Shown in pieces: positions 28,360-39,339 of a stretch of 64,000 nucleotides of DNA. The notes under the pieces were generated by a model that was given only the letters and a program-made list of their open reading frames with translations, was not told the DNA's origin and did no database searches. Origin of the DNA: Cupriavidus gilardii (lineage in GTDB: Bacteria; Pseudomonadota; Gammaproteobacteria; Burkholderiales; Burkholderiaceae); NCBI RefSeq assembly GCF_008801915.1, contig NZ_VZOV01000003.1:62001-126000 (forward strand), in the 5' to 3' direction. The first letter of the stretch is position 1. Every line of letters starts with the position of its first letter. Made by a program: the position numbers and the translations under genes.

Positions 28360-28863
28360 TTACTGCGCGGGCAGGCCGCCGATCTTCGCGCCGGCCTTGA
28401 TGCCCTTCTGCGCGAACCACCCCTGGTTCATCTCCAGCGCATAGCGGATCGCCGCCTTCGGGCAGTGATTGTCCTCGCTGTGCGGCCGCATGTCCTCGAT
28501 ATTGACGATCGTCCCGTCGTCGGCCAGGAAGGCGATCGACAGCGGCAGCTCCGTGTTCTTCATCCAGAAGCAGTGGCCGGCCTTCTGCTCGAACACGAAC
28601 AGCATGCCGGCATTGGCGGGCATCGACTTGCGATACATCAGGCCTTGCTGGCGGGACTGCTGGTCGGCCGCAACCTCGGCGCGGATCACGTACATGCCGG
28701 CGCTCAGCGAGACGACCGGCAGCCGCTGCTGCGCGTGCGCGAGCGGGGCCAGCAGCGCCGCGCCGCAGGCCAGGGCGGCGAGCCGGCGCGCCAGCGGGCG
28801 GCGGGATGAAGGAAGCGAAGCGCGATCGAGCGGGGCGGCGAACGGCGGACGGTGCAGTGGCAT
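28360..28863 (-). CDS. Secreted DUF192 family protein
   Basis: 167 residues. The N-terminal 44 residues form an export signal: arginines (SSRRPLARRL), a hydrophobic Ala/Leu core, and a likely AHA cleavage site before QQRLP. The mature domain carries the DUF192 signatures RQQGLMYRKSMPANAGMLF, FWMKNTELPLSIAFL and EMNQGWFAQKGIKAG. The function of these periplasmic beta-barrel proteins is unknown. The start at 28863 is preferred because a longer frame (from 28977) would translate the 10-bp tandem repeat. Confidence 0.85.
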   Translation of the reverse strand: MPLHRPPFAAPLDRASLPSSRRPLARRLAALACGAALLAPLAHAQQRLPVVSLSAGMYVIRAEVAADQQSRQQGLMYRKSMPANAGMLFVFEQKAGHCFWMKNTELPLSIAFLADDGTIVNIEDMRPHSEDNHCPKAAIRYALEMNQGWFAQKGIKAGAKIGGLPAQ

Positions 28864-28920
28864 GGCGGGAAACGAGCGAAGGGCGCGAGTGGCGAAGGTC
28901 ATCACGGCGGGGTCGGCAAT

Positions 28921-28970
28921 ACGCGGCGATACGCGGCTGTACGCGGCTGTACGCGGCGGAACGCAAGCCG
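28921..28970. repeat. 10-bp tandem repeat upstream of the DUF192 gene
   Basis: Four clean copies and one decayed copy of an ACGCGGCTGT-like unit in perfect 10-bp register. It fills most of the gap between the DUF192 start and the pseudouridine synthase stop. Confidence 0.8.
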
Positions 28971-28989
28971 CAAGCATAGCGCAGCGCGG

Positions 28990-29682
28990 CTAGGCCGGCC
29001 GGCGGCGGTTGGTACGGCCGGCGGTGCGCGCCGTCTCGGTACGGCCCGGGTTGGTGCGCCGTGCATTCGGGCTGGGCGGATTCGACCGCGGCCGCACGGG
29101 CGTCGTACCGCGGGCAGGGCCGGTCATGCCCAGGCTTTGCGGCGCGACTTCCTGCCATTGCCCCGGCGCCAGACCGAGCTGGCGCAGGTCCAGCGCACCG
29201 ATGCCGACCCGGACCAGCCGCAGCGTCGGGTGGCCGACCGCCGCGGTCATGCGGCGCACCTGCCGGTTCTTGCCCTCGTGGATCACGATCTCGATCCACT
29301 GGGTCGGGATCGCCGCGCGATAGCGGATCGGCGGCGTGCGCGGCCACAGGAAAGCGGGCTCGTCGATCAATGTGGCCTGTGCCGGCAGCGTGTGGAAGTC
29401 GCCCAGATCCAGGCCGGCGCGCAGCCGGGCCAGCGCGGCCTCGTCCGGCACGCCTTCGACCTGCGCCAGATAGGTCTTGGCCAGCTTCTGGCGCGGGTCG
29501 GCGATGCGTGCCTGCAGCACGCCGTCGTCGGTCAGCAGCAGCAGCCCTTCGCTGTCGGCGTCGAGCCGGCCGGCGGGATAGACGTCCGGCATCGCGATCC
29601 AGTCGGCGAGCGTCTGCCGGCTCGGATGCGGCGAGAACTGGCTCATGGTGCCGAACGGCTTGTTCAGGGCGATCAGGGTCAT
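28990..29682 (-). CDS. Pseudouridine synthase, RsuA/RluE family
   Basis: 230 residues. The catalytic aspartate is Asp41 in AGRLDADSEGLLLLTDDG; HEGKNRQVRRM and VGHPTLRLVRVGIG complete the RsuA-type core. There is no N-terminal S4 domain, which points to RluE (23S U2457) rather than RsuA or RluB; that assignment is inference. The last 40 residues form an Arg/Pro/Thr-rich tail. The start at 29682 matches family N-termini (LIALNKPFG). The very long open frame continuing upstream lies antisense to icd and is not coding. Confidence 0.9.
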   Translation of the reverse strand: MTLIALNKPFGTMSQFSPHPSRQTLADWIAMPDVYPAGRLDADSEGLLLLTDDGVLQARIADPRQKLAKTYLAQVEGVPDEAALARLRAGLDLGDFHTLPAQATLIDEPAFLWPRTPPIRYRAAIPTQWIEIVIHEGKNRQVRRMTAAVGHPTLRLVRVGIGALDLRQLGLAPGQWQEVAPQSLGMTGPARGTTPVRPRSNPPSPNARRTNPGRTETARTAGRTNRRRPA

Positions 29683-29770
29683 GGGGGAACCGGTGCGGGA
29701 AAGGCGCCAGTATGCCGCAGCGGCGCGACGCCGGCGCCTGTCCGGGATGGCGGATGATGAAAAATTGCTG

Positions 29771-29806
29771 CATAATACGAAACCGGTCTTGTGTCTTATA
29801 TAAGAC
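29771..29806 (+). promoter_or_regulatory. icd control region: -10 box and palindromic operator
   Basis: A CATAAT (29771-29776) is a fair -10. At 29793-29806 lies the perfect 14-bp palindrome GTCTTATATAAGAC, which would sit just downstream of the start of transcription. The 12-bp core is identical to the site at the DUF3579 promoter (22445-22456). I recall similar palindromes before TCA-cycle genes in Burkholderiales, but cannot verify that here. Confidence 0.55.
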
Positions 29807-29946
29807 TCAATTAGGACGCAGTCTCGCGATGCAGCAATGCCGGTGTCGCGAGGGCCGTTACAATGCCTCCCGCTAGGCCCGCATTTCGCCGTCTGGTCAC
29901 GAACCCGCCGGCCGTTCGAAAACCCCCGTTCCGTACTGGAGACGTC

Positions 29947-31197
<1,251 letters not shown>

Positions 31198-31254
31198 TCG
31201 CCCGCTTCGCTGGCGTCGCGCTGCCTCGCGGCCGCGCGGCGCACCGCGTTGGCG

Positions 31255-31295
31255 AAAAACCCCCGTTGCCGTCAGGCAGCGGGGGTTTGTTTTTC
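31255..31295. terminator. Terminator of icd
   Basis: AACCCCCGTTGCC / GGCAGCGGGGGTTT with a GTCA loop (one G-U pair), flanked by AAAAA on the left and TTTGTTTTTC on the right; likely bidirectional. Confidence 0.9.
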
Positions 31296-31326
31296 TTGCC
31301 AGCTTTCAGGCGGCGGAAATGCAATG

Positions 31327-31354
31327 GAAAAGGCCCGGCATTGCCGGGCCCTTT
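31327..31354 (-). terminator. Terminator of the cold-shock gene
   Basis: On the minus strand GGCCCGGC / GCCGGGCC with an AAT loop is followed by TTTTCC, about 130 nt past the csp stop. Confidence 0.8.
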
Positions 31355-31478
31355 CCCCAGGATTCAACGACCTGCGCCTCGGCAATCGACGATTCGATTG
31401 CCCCCGCCGGACGCCTGCCGTCGAAGCCTGCAGCGACCGCCGCGCGCTCTGTCGGCCGGTGCGGTCGCGATGTCGCGC

Positions 31479-31685
31479 TCAGGCGGCGCTCTGGATGTTC
31501 GTGGCTTGCTTGCCCTTCGGACCTTGCACGATTTCGAACGAAACGCGCTGGCCCTCTTTCAGGGTCTTGAAGCCATTCATCTGGATAGCCGAAAAGTGCG
31601 CAAACAGTTCTTCGTTACCGTCGTCCGGGGTGATAAACCCGAAGCCCTTGGCATCATTGAACCATTTGACCGTACCGCTTGCCAT
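31479..31685 (-). CDS. Cold-shock protein, CspA family
   Basis: 68 residues, a single S1-like cold-shock domain. RNP1 is KGFGFI and RNP2 is LFAHF within [17 protein letters not shown] and onward. It binds single-stranded RNA/DNA as an RNA chaperone. The ATG at 31685 with GGGGGAG four nt upstream is chosen; an in-frame start at 31715 adds ten residues without family support. The promoter lies about 190 nt upstream, giving the long 5' leader typical of cold-induced csp mRNAs. Confidence 0.95.
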   Translation of the reverse strand: MASGTVKWFNDAKGFGFITPDDGNEELFAHFSAIQMNGFKTLKEGQRVSFEIVQGPKGKQATNIQSAA

Positions 31686-31882
31686 AAACTCCCCCAACGA
31701 AAAAACAGATTTCAAACAGGGGGGCGCTCAGGCCAGCGGCAGATGCAACGAGGGGTTGCACCAAACACTGCAGCGCCTCTGTCGAGGCGCCGCTGCCGGC
31801 TCCGTAGGCCTCCCTGCTCACGGAGCACTCGAGGTCCGGTCTGTTGCTTTGGCTCGCGGGACCGGACCTGAATGTCCGAACG

Positions 31883-31911
31883 ATTCTTCTGGCAAACAAT
31901 CAGACTGTCAA
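31883..31911 (-). promoter_or_regulatory. Promoter of the cold-shock gene
   Basis: Minus strand: perfect TTGACA (31911-31906), 17-nt spacer, AAGAAT (31888-31883). Transcription from here gives a leader of about 190 nt before the csp ATG. Confidence 0.65.
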
Positions 31912-32120
31912 GACGGCACATTCCCCACCCTGATGCCAATGTGGCAGGAATGGGACGGCTCGCAACCGTGCTACTGTGACGGCTCGCGCAGCGTATTGGA
32001 ACGCTCTGGCGCACGCCTTCGGGCACGCCGTTCGCCGCTGCGCCGGGCGGCGTGGTTCGAGGGTCGAGGAATGGTCCTGAATTGGAAGCTTGCCCTTGAA
32101 ACCGACAGCATTTGCCCAAA

Positions 32121-32148
32121 TTGCAGACTTGAGCGGAGGGGTTAGAAT
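32121..32148 (+). promoter_or_regulatory. Promoter of clpS
   Basis: TTGCAG (32121-32126), 16-nt spacer, TAGAAT (32143-32148). The clpS ATG is only 6 nt further, so the mRNA may be leaderless; the GGAGG at 32135 lies inside the promoter and too far from the ATG to act. Confidence 0.6.
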
Positions 32149-32154
32149 AAAGCC

Positions 32155-32477
32155 ATGGCTACACGGCTGGCGAATGTCCCACAACGCGATGCAGGCACCG
32201 TACTGGAGCGGAAAGAGCAGGCGCTCAAACCGCCGGCCATGTACAAGGTCGTCCTGCTGAACGACGACTACACTCCGATGGAGTTTGTCGTCATGATCCT
32301 GCAACAGTATTTCAGCAGGGACCGAGAAACGGCGACGCAAATCATGCTGACCGTGCATCGGGAAGGCAAGGGAGTCTGCGGTATCTATACCAGGGATATC
32401 GCCGCGACGAAGGTCGAGCTGGTGTCAACGCACGCACGGCAGGCAGGGCATCCACTGCAGTGCGTGATGGAGGAAGC

Positions 32478-32481
<4 letters not shown>
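32155..32481 (+). CDS. clpS: ATP-dependent Clp protease adaptor ClpS
   Basis: 108 residues. It delivers N-end-rule substrates to ClpAP. The binding-pocket signature is [15 protein letters not shown], then [24 protein letters not shown] and the HPLQC C-terminus. The N-terminal 28 residues are a variable extension. Its stop overlaps the clpA start as ATGA, so both are translated together. Confidence 0.97.
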
Positions 32482-34775
<2,294 letters not shown>

Positions 34776-34839
34776 TCCCAGGCAGGGACGGGTGGCGGGC
34801 CGGACGGGCCCGTCACGCGAGTTCCATGCTATCCTTCGG

Positions 34840-34845
34840 CAAAAT
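34840..34845 (+). promoter_or_regulatory. Candidate -10 box of the Bug-type binding protein gene
   Basis: CAAAAT followed by AGTACGG, about 100 nt before the chosen ATG. Weak on its own. Confidence 0.3.
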
Positions 34846-34947
34846 AGTACGGGGCGGCAGCGATGCCGCCCCTATTCATTTGGCCGCGTACGGCGCGGAC
34901 CGCCTTGGGCGGCGCCGATGCCTGCCGGCAAGCTGAACGAGCCACCG

Positions 34948-35940
34948 ATGTTTCGCCTGCGTCGTCTGATGCTGAAGTCGCTGCCGCTGGCCGCGACATC
35001 CCCGATCCCGTTGATCGCCCACGCTTTGCCGGGCGAGTCGGCGAGCACCTACGGCGGCCACGTGGCGATGGTGCTGCCGATTCCGCCGGGCGGCAGTGGC
35101 GACGTGGTCGCGCGCCAGTTGCAGCCGGGGCTGAAGCAGGCGCTCGGCCAGCCGGTGGTAGTCGATCACCGTCCCGGCGCCGCGGGCCTGCAGGCCGCGG
35201 CCACGGTGGCCCGCGCCAGGCCCGACGGGCAGACGCTGCTGATGGCCTTCGACAGCCTCGCGCTGCAGCCGATCGCCTACAAGCAACTGCCGTACGACAC
35301 CTTCCGCGACTTCACGCCAATCTCCCAGCTGGCGCGCCATCCGCTGGTGGTGGCGGTTCATCCTTCGTTGCCGGTCGACAATGTTCGTGCGCTGATCGGC
35401 CTCGGGCGGCAGCGCGACGAACCGATCCGGGTGGCGTCGCCGGGCCCCGGCAGCCTCAATCAGCTGGCCGCGCAGGCGCTGGCGAGCGAAGGTGGGGCGT
35501 CGTGGCGGCACGTCGCGTTCAAGGGCACCGGACCGGCGGTGCAAGCGGTGTTGTCGGACCAGGCGGACCTGGTGCTGGCCAGCTACGCGGCCGTGCAGGC
35601 CCACCTTCAGACGCGCACGCTGAAGGCGCTGGCCGTGACCGGCGAGCGCAGGCTGGCGCAGTTGCCGCAGGTGGCGACGGTCGCGGAACAGGGCGTGGCG
35701 GGCTTCGAGGCCTACGGCTGGATCGGCGTGTTCGGCCCGGCCGGCCTGCCGCCGGCCGTGGTCGGCCGTCTGCATGGTGCCTTGTCGAACGCGATCCGCG
35801 CGCCGCGGGTCGCCTCGGCGCTGGCCGCTCATGGGCTCGAGCCCGTGGCCGGCACACCGGAAGCGCTGGGCCAGCTGGTCCGGCGCGAGTACGACAGGTG
35901 GCAGGCGGTGGCCCGCCATGCCAATCTCCAGTTCGAATGA
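34948..35940 (+). CDS. Bug/TctC-family periplasmic solute-binding protein
   Basis: 330 residues. Residues 1-29 are a signal peptide (MFRLRRLMLKSLPLAATS with an AHA-type end). The mature protein has the family's VLPIPPGGSGDVVARQL, VVVDHRPGAAGLQAAATVARARPDG, HVAFKGTGPAVQAVLSDQADL and FEAYGWIGVFGPAGLP. These proteins bind carboxylates for tripartite tricarboxylate transporters, but no TctA/TctB membrane genes are adjacent; orphan copies are very common in Burkholderiales. The ligand is unknown. Starting at 34918 would add ten residues before the signal peptide. Confidence 0.9.
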   Translation: MFRLRRLMLKSLPLAATSPIPLIAHALPGESASTYGGHVAMVLPIPPGGSGDVVARQLQPGLKQALGQPVVVDHRPGAAGLQAAATVARARPDGQTLLMAFDSLALQPIAYKQLPYDTFRDFTPISQLARHPLVVAVHPSLPVDNVRALIGLGRQRDEPIRVASPGPGSLNQLAAQALASEGGASWRHVAFKGTGPAVQAVLSDQADLVLASYAAVQAHLQTRTLKALAVTGERRLAQLPQVATVAEQGVAGFEAYGWIGVFGPAGLPPAVVGRLHGALSNAIRAPRVASALAAHGLEPVAGTPEALGQLVRREYDRWQAVARHANLQFE

Positions 35941-36004
35941 TCGATCCGCGATCGATCAGAGTTCGATCCGACAATCGACCCAACGTGACGCAAGGACAGT
36001 GGCA

Positions 36005-36859
36005 ATGACAGCGACCCTCGCAGCGCAGCGCCAGTTCGACCATGCCGTCGTGATCTGCCCCGACCTCGACGCCGCCGCACAGACCTGGCAGCGGCTCGGC
36101 TTCACGCTGACGCCGCGGGGCTTTCATACGCTGGGCTCGCGGAACCATTGCGTGATGCTGGCTCGGGACTATCTCGAGCTGATGCATGTCGACGGCCCCA
36201 GCGAGGCGCTGCAGTACTACTGGCACAGCCAGCAGCATGGCGGGGGCTGCGCCGCGCTGTCGTGCCGCAGCGACGATGCGGTGGCCGATGCCGCGGCGTT
36301 GCGCGGCGGCGGCTGGCATACCGCAGAGCCGGTGGAGTTCTCGCGTCCGGTGCGCCTGAACGATGGCTCCGAACACCCGGCGATCTTCCGCGTCACCGCG
36401 ATGGACGACGCGCCGGGCGCGCGCTTCTTCCTGTGCGAGCACCGCACGCCGGAGCTGCTGTGGCGGCCGGAATGGATGACGCACCCCAATGGCGCGCAGG
36501 CGATCGGGACGATGTTCCTGGTGGTGGCGCCCTCGCTGGTCGATGCCGCCGCGCGCGCCTATGCGGAGCTGATGGGCGCCGAGCTGACCCAGCTGAGCGA
36601 ACACGTCTGCAGCCTGGCCGTCGGCGACGCGACGCTGGTGCTGTCCACCCCGCAGGCCCTTGCCGCGGCGACCGGCACCGGCCATATCCGCCAGGCGGTG
36701 CCCGGCTATGCCGCCATCCGGCTGCGCACGGCGTCGCTGGACCAGGCGCGCGCACTGTGGCGCGAGGCCGGCGTTCCCAGCCTCGACCTGAGCGCGACCG
36801 AGACGCTGATTCCGGCCCACGCCGCCGCGGGCGTCGCGCTGCTGTTCGAGCAGCGCTGA
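36005..36859 (+). CDS. VOC-superfamily (glyoxalase-like) protein
   Basis: 284 residues with two related halves. The N-terminal half begins FDHAVVICPDLDAAAQTWQRLGF, typical of glyoxalase-like domain 3 (PF13468), and includes GSRNHCVML and YLELMHVDG, which hold likely metal ligands (His15, Glu near 58). The C-terminal half repeats the fold less clearly. No substrate can be named. AAGGAC eight nt upstream supports the ATG at 36005. It follows the Bug-type gene after 64 nt and converges on dut. Confidence 0.85.
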   Translation: MTATLAAQRQFDHAVVICPDLDAAAQTWQRLGFTLTPRGFHTLGSRNHCVMLARDYLELMHVDGPSEALQYYWHSQQHGGGCAALSCRSDDAVADAAALRGGGWHTAEPVEFSRPVRLNDGSEHPAIFRVTAMDDAPGARFFLCEHRTPELLWRPEWMTHPNGAQAIGTMFLVVAPSLVDAAARAYAELMGAELTQLSEHVCSLAVGDATLVLSTPQALAAATGTGHIRQAVPGYAAIRLRTASLDQARALWREAGVPSLDLSATETLIPAHAAAGVALLFEQR

Positions 36860-36879
36860 GACGCGGCCGCTGCGGCGGC

Positions 36880-36922
36880 GACGGTCAGAGACCGTCAGGC
36901 GACGGTCAGGCGACCGTCAGGC
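36880..36922. repeat. 11-bp tandem repeat forming two hairpins between the VOC gene and dut
   Basis: Four copies of GAC(G/C)GTCAGGC-like units. Because CGGTC and CCGTC alternate, they make two inverted repeats: GACGGTC-AGA-GACCGTC (36880-36896, overlapping by shared bases) and GACGGTC-AGGC-GACCGTC (36901-36918). The right hairpin includes the dut stop codon region. There is no U-tract. Confidence 0.8.
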
Positions 36923-37417
36923 GGCGGCCCCGCCGTGATGGACGCCGGTCGAGCCGAAGCCGCCGGCGCCACGCGCCGATTCGCTCGAGAACGCTTCCAC
37001 CGTGGTGAAGACCGGGCGCAGCACCGGCACGAACATCATCTGTGCGATGCGCTCGCCCGGCTGGATCACGATCGGCTCGGTGCCGGGCGCATTGCGGTTC
37101 CAGACGCTGACCATGATCGGACCCTGGTAATCGGCATCGATCACGCCGATCGAGTTGCCCAGCACCAGGCCTTTCTTGTGTCCCAGCCCCGAGCGCGGCG
37201 CGATCGTCGCGGCCATATACGGGTTGCCCATATGCACCGCGATGCCGGCCGGCACCAGCTGCGCCGGCGTGCCGGGCTCGATCGTCAGCGGCGCGTCCAG
37301 GCAGGCGTGCAGATCGATCGCGGCGGCCATGTCGCTCTGGTAATTGGGCAAGCCCCACTCGTGCAGGCGCGCGTCCAGGATCTTGATTTCGACGGTGGGA
37401 TTGGGGGAAGGGGTCAT
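36917..37417 (-). CDS. dut: dUTP diphosphatase
   Basis: 166 residues, slightly longer than the usual 150. It hydrolyses dUTP to dUMP. The five motifs are present: MAAAIDLHACLD, PRSGLGHKKGLVLGNSIGVIDADYQG (in parts), RIAQMMFVPV and the C-terminal RGAGGFGSTG. The start at 37417 gives the family N-terminus (VEIKILDARLHEWGLP). It is the last gene of the ribF-ileS-lspA-coaBC-dut run, 104 nt after coaBC; coaBC-dut linkage is widespread. Confidence 0.96.
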   Translation of the reverse strand: MTPSPNPTVEIKILDARLHEWGLPNYQSDMAAAIDLHACLDAPLTIEPGTPAQLVPAGIAVHMGNPYMAATIAPRSGLGHKKGLVLGNSIGVIDADYQGPIMVSVWNRNAPGTEPIVIQPGERIAQMMFVPVLRPVFTTVEAFSSESARGAGGFGSTGVHHGGAAA

Positions 37418-37448
37418 CGGAGTCGGGTCGGATGGGAGATTGTGTTCT

Positions 37449-37472
37449 CCCTCTCCCCTCGGGAGGAGAGGG
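37449..37472. repeat. Inverted repeat between coaBC and dut
   Basis: CCCTCTCC / GGAGAGGG with an 8-nt centre. Similar CTCTCCC hairpins recur in intergenic DNA of this bacterial group; here it lies between two cotranscribed genes. Confidence 0.55.
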
Positions 37473-37521
37473 TCGGGAAGAGGGAAGCAATGCAGAAGGC
37501 CGGCGAAATACGCGACGCCCG

Positions 37522-38721
37522 TCAAGGCCGTTCCACCGGCAGCCGGTCGGCGATCGCCGCCACCAGATGCCGCGCCAGCGACAGCTTGTCCGCACGCGGC
37601 AGACGCGTCGCGCCACGCTCGTCGAACAGCACGATCTCGTTCTCGTCCAGGCCGAAGGTATGGTGGCCGATATTGCCGACCAGCAGCGGTACGCCCTTGC
37701 GGCGGCGCTTCTGCTCGCCGTACTGCTCCAGGTTTTCGCTCTCGGCGGCGAAGCCGACGCAGTAGGGCGCATCGGCCCGCGCGGCCACGGTGGCCAGGAT
37801 GTCGGGGTTCTGCACGAAGCGCAGCGTCGGCGTGTCGGTGTCGTTGGCCTTCTTCAGCTTCTGCTCCGACACCTCGGCCGGGCGCCAGTCGGCCACCGCG
37901 GCCACCGCGACGAACACGTCGGTGCCGCGCAGTTGCGACAGCACCGCGTCGTGCATCTGCTGCGCGCTCTGCACGTCGATGCGGGCGACGCCGCGCGGGG
38001 TCGGCAGCCCGGTGGGACCGGCCACCAGCAGCACGTCGGCGCCGGCCTCGCGCGCCGCGCGAGCCAGTGCGAAGCCCATCTTGCCGGACGAGCGGTTGGT
38101 GATGCCGCGCACCGGGTCGATCGCCTCGAAGGTCGGCCCGGCGGTGATCAGCATCCGGCGGCCGGCCAGCACCTTCGGCTGGAAGTGCGCGACGATATCG
38201 TCCAGCAGCTCCTCGGGCTCGAGCATGCGGCCATCGCCGACCTCTCCGCAGGCCTGGTCGCCGCTGCCCGGGCCGAGCACGGCGACGCCATCGGCGCGCA
38301 GCTGCGCGATATTGCGCTGGGTCGCGGGCGCCATCCACATCTGCCGGTTCATCGCCGGCGCGACCAGCAGCGGACAATCGCGCGCGATGCACAGCGTCGA
38401 CAGCAGGTCGTCGCACAGGCCGTTGGCCAGCCGCGCGAGGAAGTCCGTCGACGCCGGTGCGATCACGATCGCATCGGCCTCGCGCGACAGGTCGATATGG
38501 GCCATGTTGTTGGCGATGCGGCCGTCCCACTGCGAGGTGTACACCGGCCGCCCCGACAGCGCCTGCATCGTGACCGGCGTGATGAACTGCGTCGCCGCGT
38601 CCGTCATCACCACCTGGACGGTGGCGCCGGCCTTGGTCAGCAGCCGGACCAGCTCGGCCGACTTGTAGCAGGCGATGCCGCCGGTCAGCCCGAGTACGAG
38701 ATGTTTGCCGCGCAGATCCAT
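37522..38721 (-). CDS. coaBC: Bifunctional phosphopantothenoylcysteine decarboxylase / phosphopantothenate-cysteine ligase
   Basis: 399 residues. It converts phosphopantothenate plus cysteine to phosphopantetheine for coenzyme A. The N-terminal flavin-dependent CoaC part (1-185) begins GKHLVLGLTGGIACYKS and has APAMNRQMW and the catalytic-cysteine loop ACGEVGDGRM. The C-terminal CoaB part (190-399) has ITAGPTFEAIDPVRGITNRSSGKMG and the CTP-site region. AAGG six nt upstream of the ATG at 38721. With panB it is the second CoA-pathway gene in the window. Confidence 0.96.
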   Translation of the reverse strand: MDLRGKHLVLGLTGGIACYKSAELVRLLTKAGATVQVVMTDAATQFITPVTMQALSGRPVYTSQWDGRIANNMAHIDLSREADAIVIAPASTDFLARLANGLCDDLLSTLCIARDCPLLVAPAMNRQMWMAPATQRNIAQLRADGVAVLGPGSGDQACGEVGDGRMLEPEELLDDIVAHFQPKVLAGRRMLITAGPTFEAIDPVRGITNRSSGKMGFALARAAREAGADVLLVAGPTGLPTPRGVARIDVQSAQQMHDAVLSQLRGTDVFVAVAAVADWRPAEVSEQKLKKANDTDTPTLRFVQNPDILATVAARADAPYCVGFAAESENLEQYGEQKRRRKGVPLLVGNIGHHTFGLDENEIVLFDERGATRLPRADKLSLARHLVAAIADRLPVERP

Positions 38722-38814
38722 GGAAGGGCCTTCGATGCGAGGGGGGAGGGAGTCGATGATACCGGCGCGCCGAAGGACGCGCCGGCTCGTCGCGCGGCGC
38801 GCCTCGGCGCAGGC

Positions 38815-39339
38815 TCAGTGCCGGCGCACTCGCCGGAATTCGTCGACGATCAGCAGCACCGCGCCGACCGTGATCGCGCAGTCGGCGACGTTGAACGCCG
38901 GCCAGTGGTAGCCGCGCAGATGGAAGTCGAGGAAGTCGACCACATGGCCGTAGACGATGCGGTCGATCACGTTGCCGATCGCGCCGCCGAGCACCAGCGA
39001 CACCGCCAGGCTGAACAGCCGCTGGCCGGCATGGCGGAACAGCAGCCAGACGATGAAGGTGCCAACCGCGAGCCCCAGCCCGGTGAAGAACCAGCGCTGC
39101 CAGCCGCCGGCGTCGGCCAGGAAGCTGAACGCGGCGCCCTTGTTGTAGACCAGCACCAGGTTGAAGAAGCCTGTGACGGGGCGCGATTCTCCATAGTCGA
39201 AGCTGCGCACGATCACGATCTTGAAGAACTGGTCGAGCACCACGACCAGCGCGGCGAAGGCCAGCCACAGCAGCGGCGTGCCGCTGCGGCTCTTGTTGCT
39301 GGCGGCGCGGGCGCGGGCGGTACGGGTAGTCGCGGCCAT
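38815..39339 (-). CDS. lspA: Lipoprotein signal peptidase
   Basis: 174 residues with four membrane segments. It cleaves prolipoproteins at the lipidated cysteine. The two catalytic aspartates are in GNVIDRI and [11 protein letters not shown]. The N-terminal 20 residues are a basic Ala/Arg/Thr-rich extension. Its ATG (39339-39337) overlaps the ileS stop as TGATG, so it is translationally coupled; ileS-lspA is a classic pair. Confidence 0.96.
   Translation of the reverse strand: MAATTRTARARAASNKSRSGTPLLWLAFAALVVVLDQFFKIVIVRSFDYGESRPVTGFFNLVLVYNKGAAFSFLADAGGWQRWFFTGLGLAVGTFIVWLLFRHAGQRLFSLAVSLVLGGAIGNVIDRIVYGHVVDFLDFHLRGYHWPAFNVADCAITVGAVLLIVDEFRRVRRH

Larger units (their letters stand above)
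31686..32154. other. Divergent intergenic region between csp and clpS
   Basis: 469 bp without a supportable gene; short ORFs here do not look like proteins. It contains the csp leader (31686-about 31876), the csp promoter and, at the right end, the clpS promoter. Confidence 0.6.

Noticed and set aside
36917-39268. 783-codon minus-strand frame containing dut
   Set aside because: The upstream part is an alternative frame of coaBC and lspA; only the final 166 codons are Dut.
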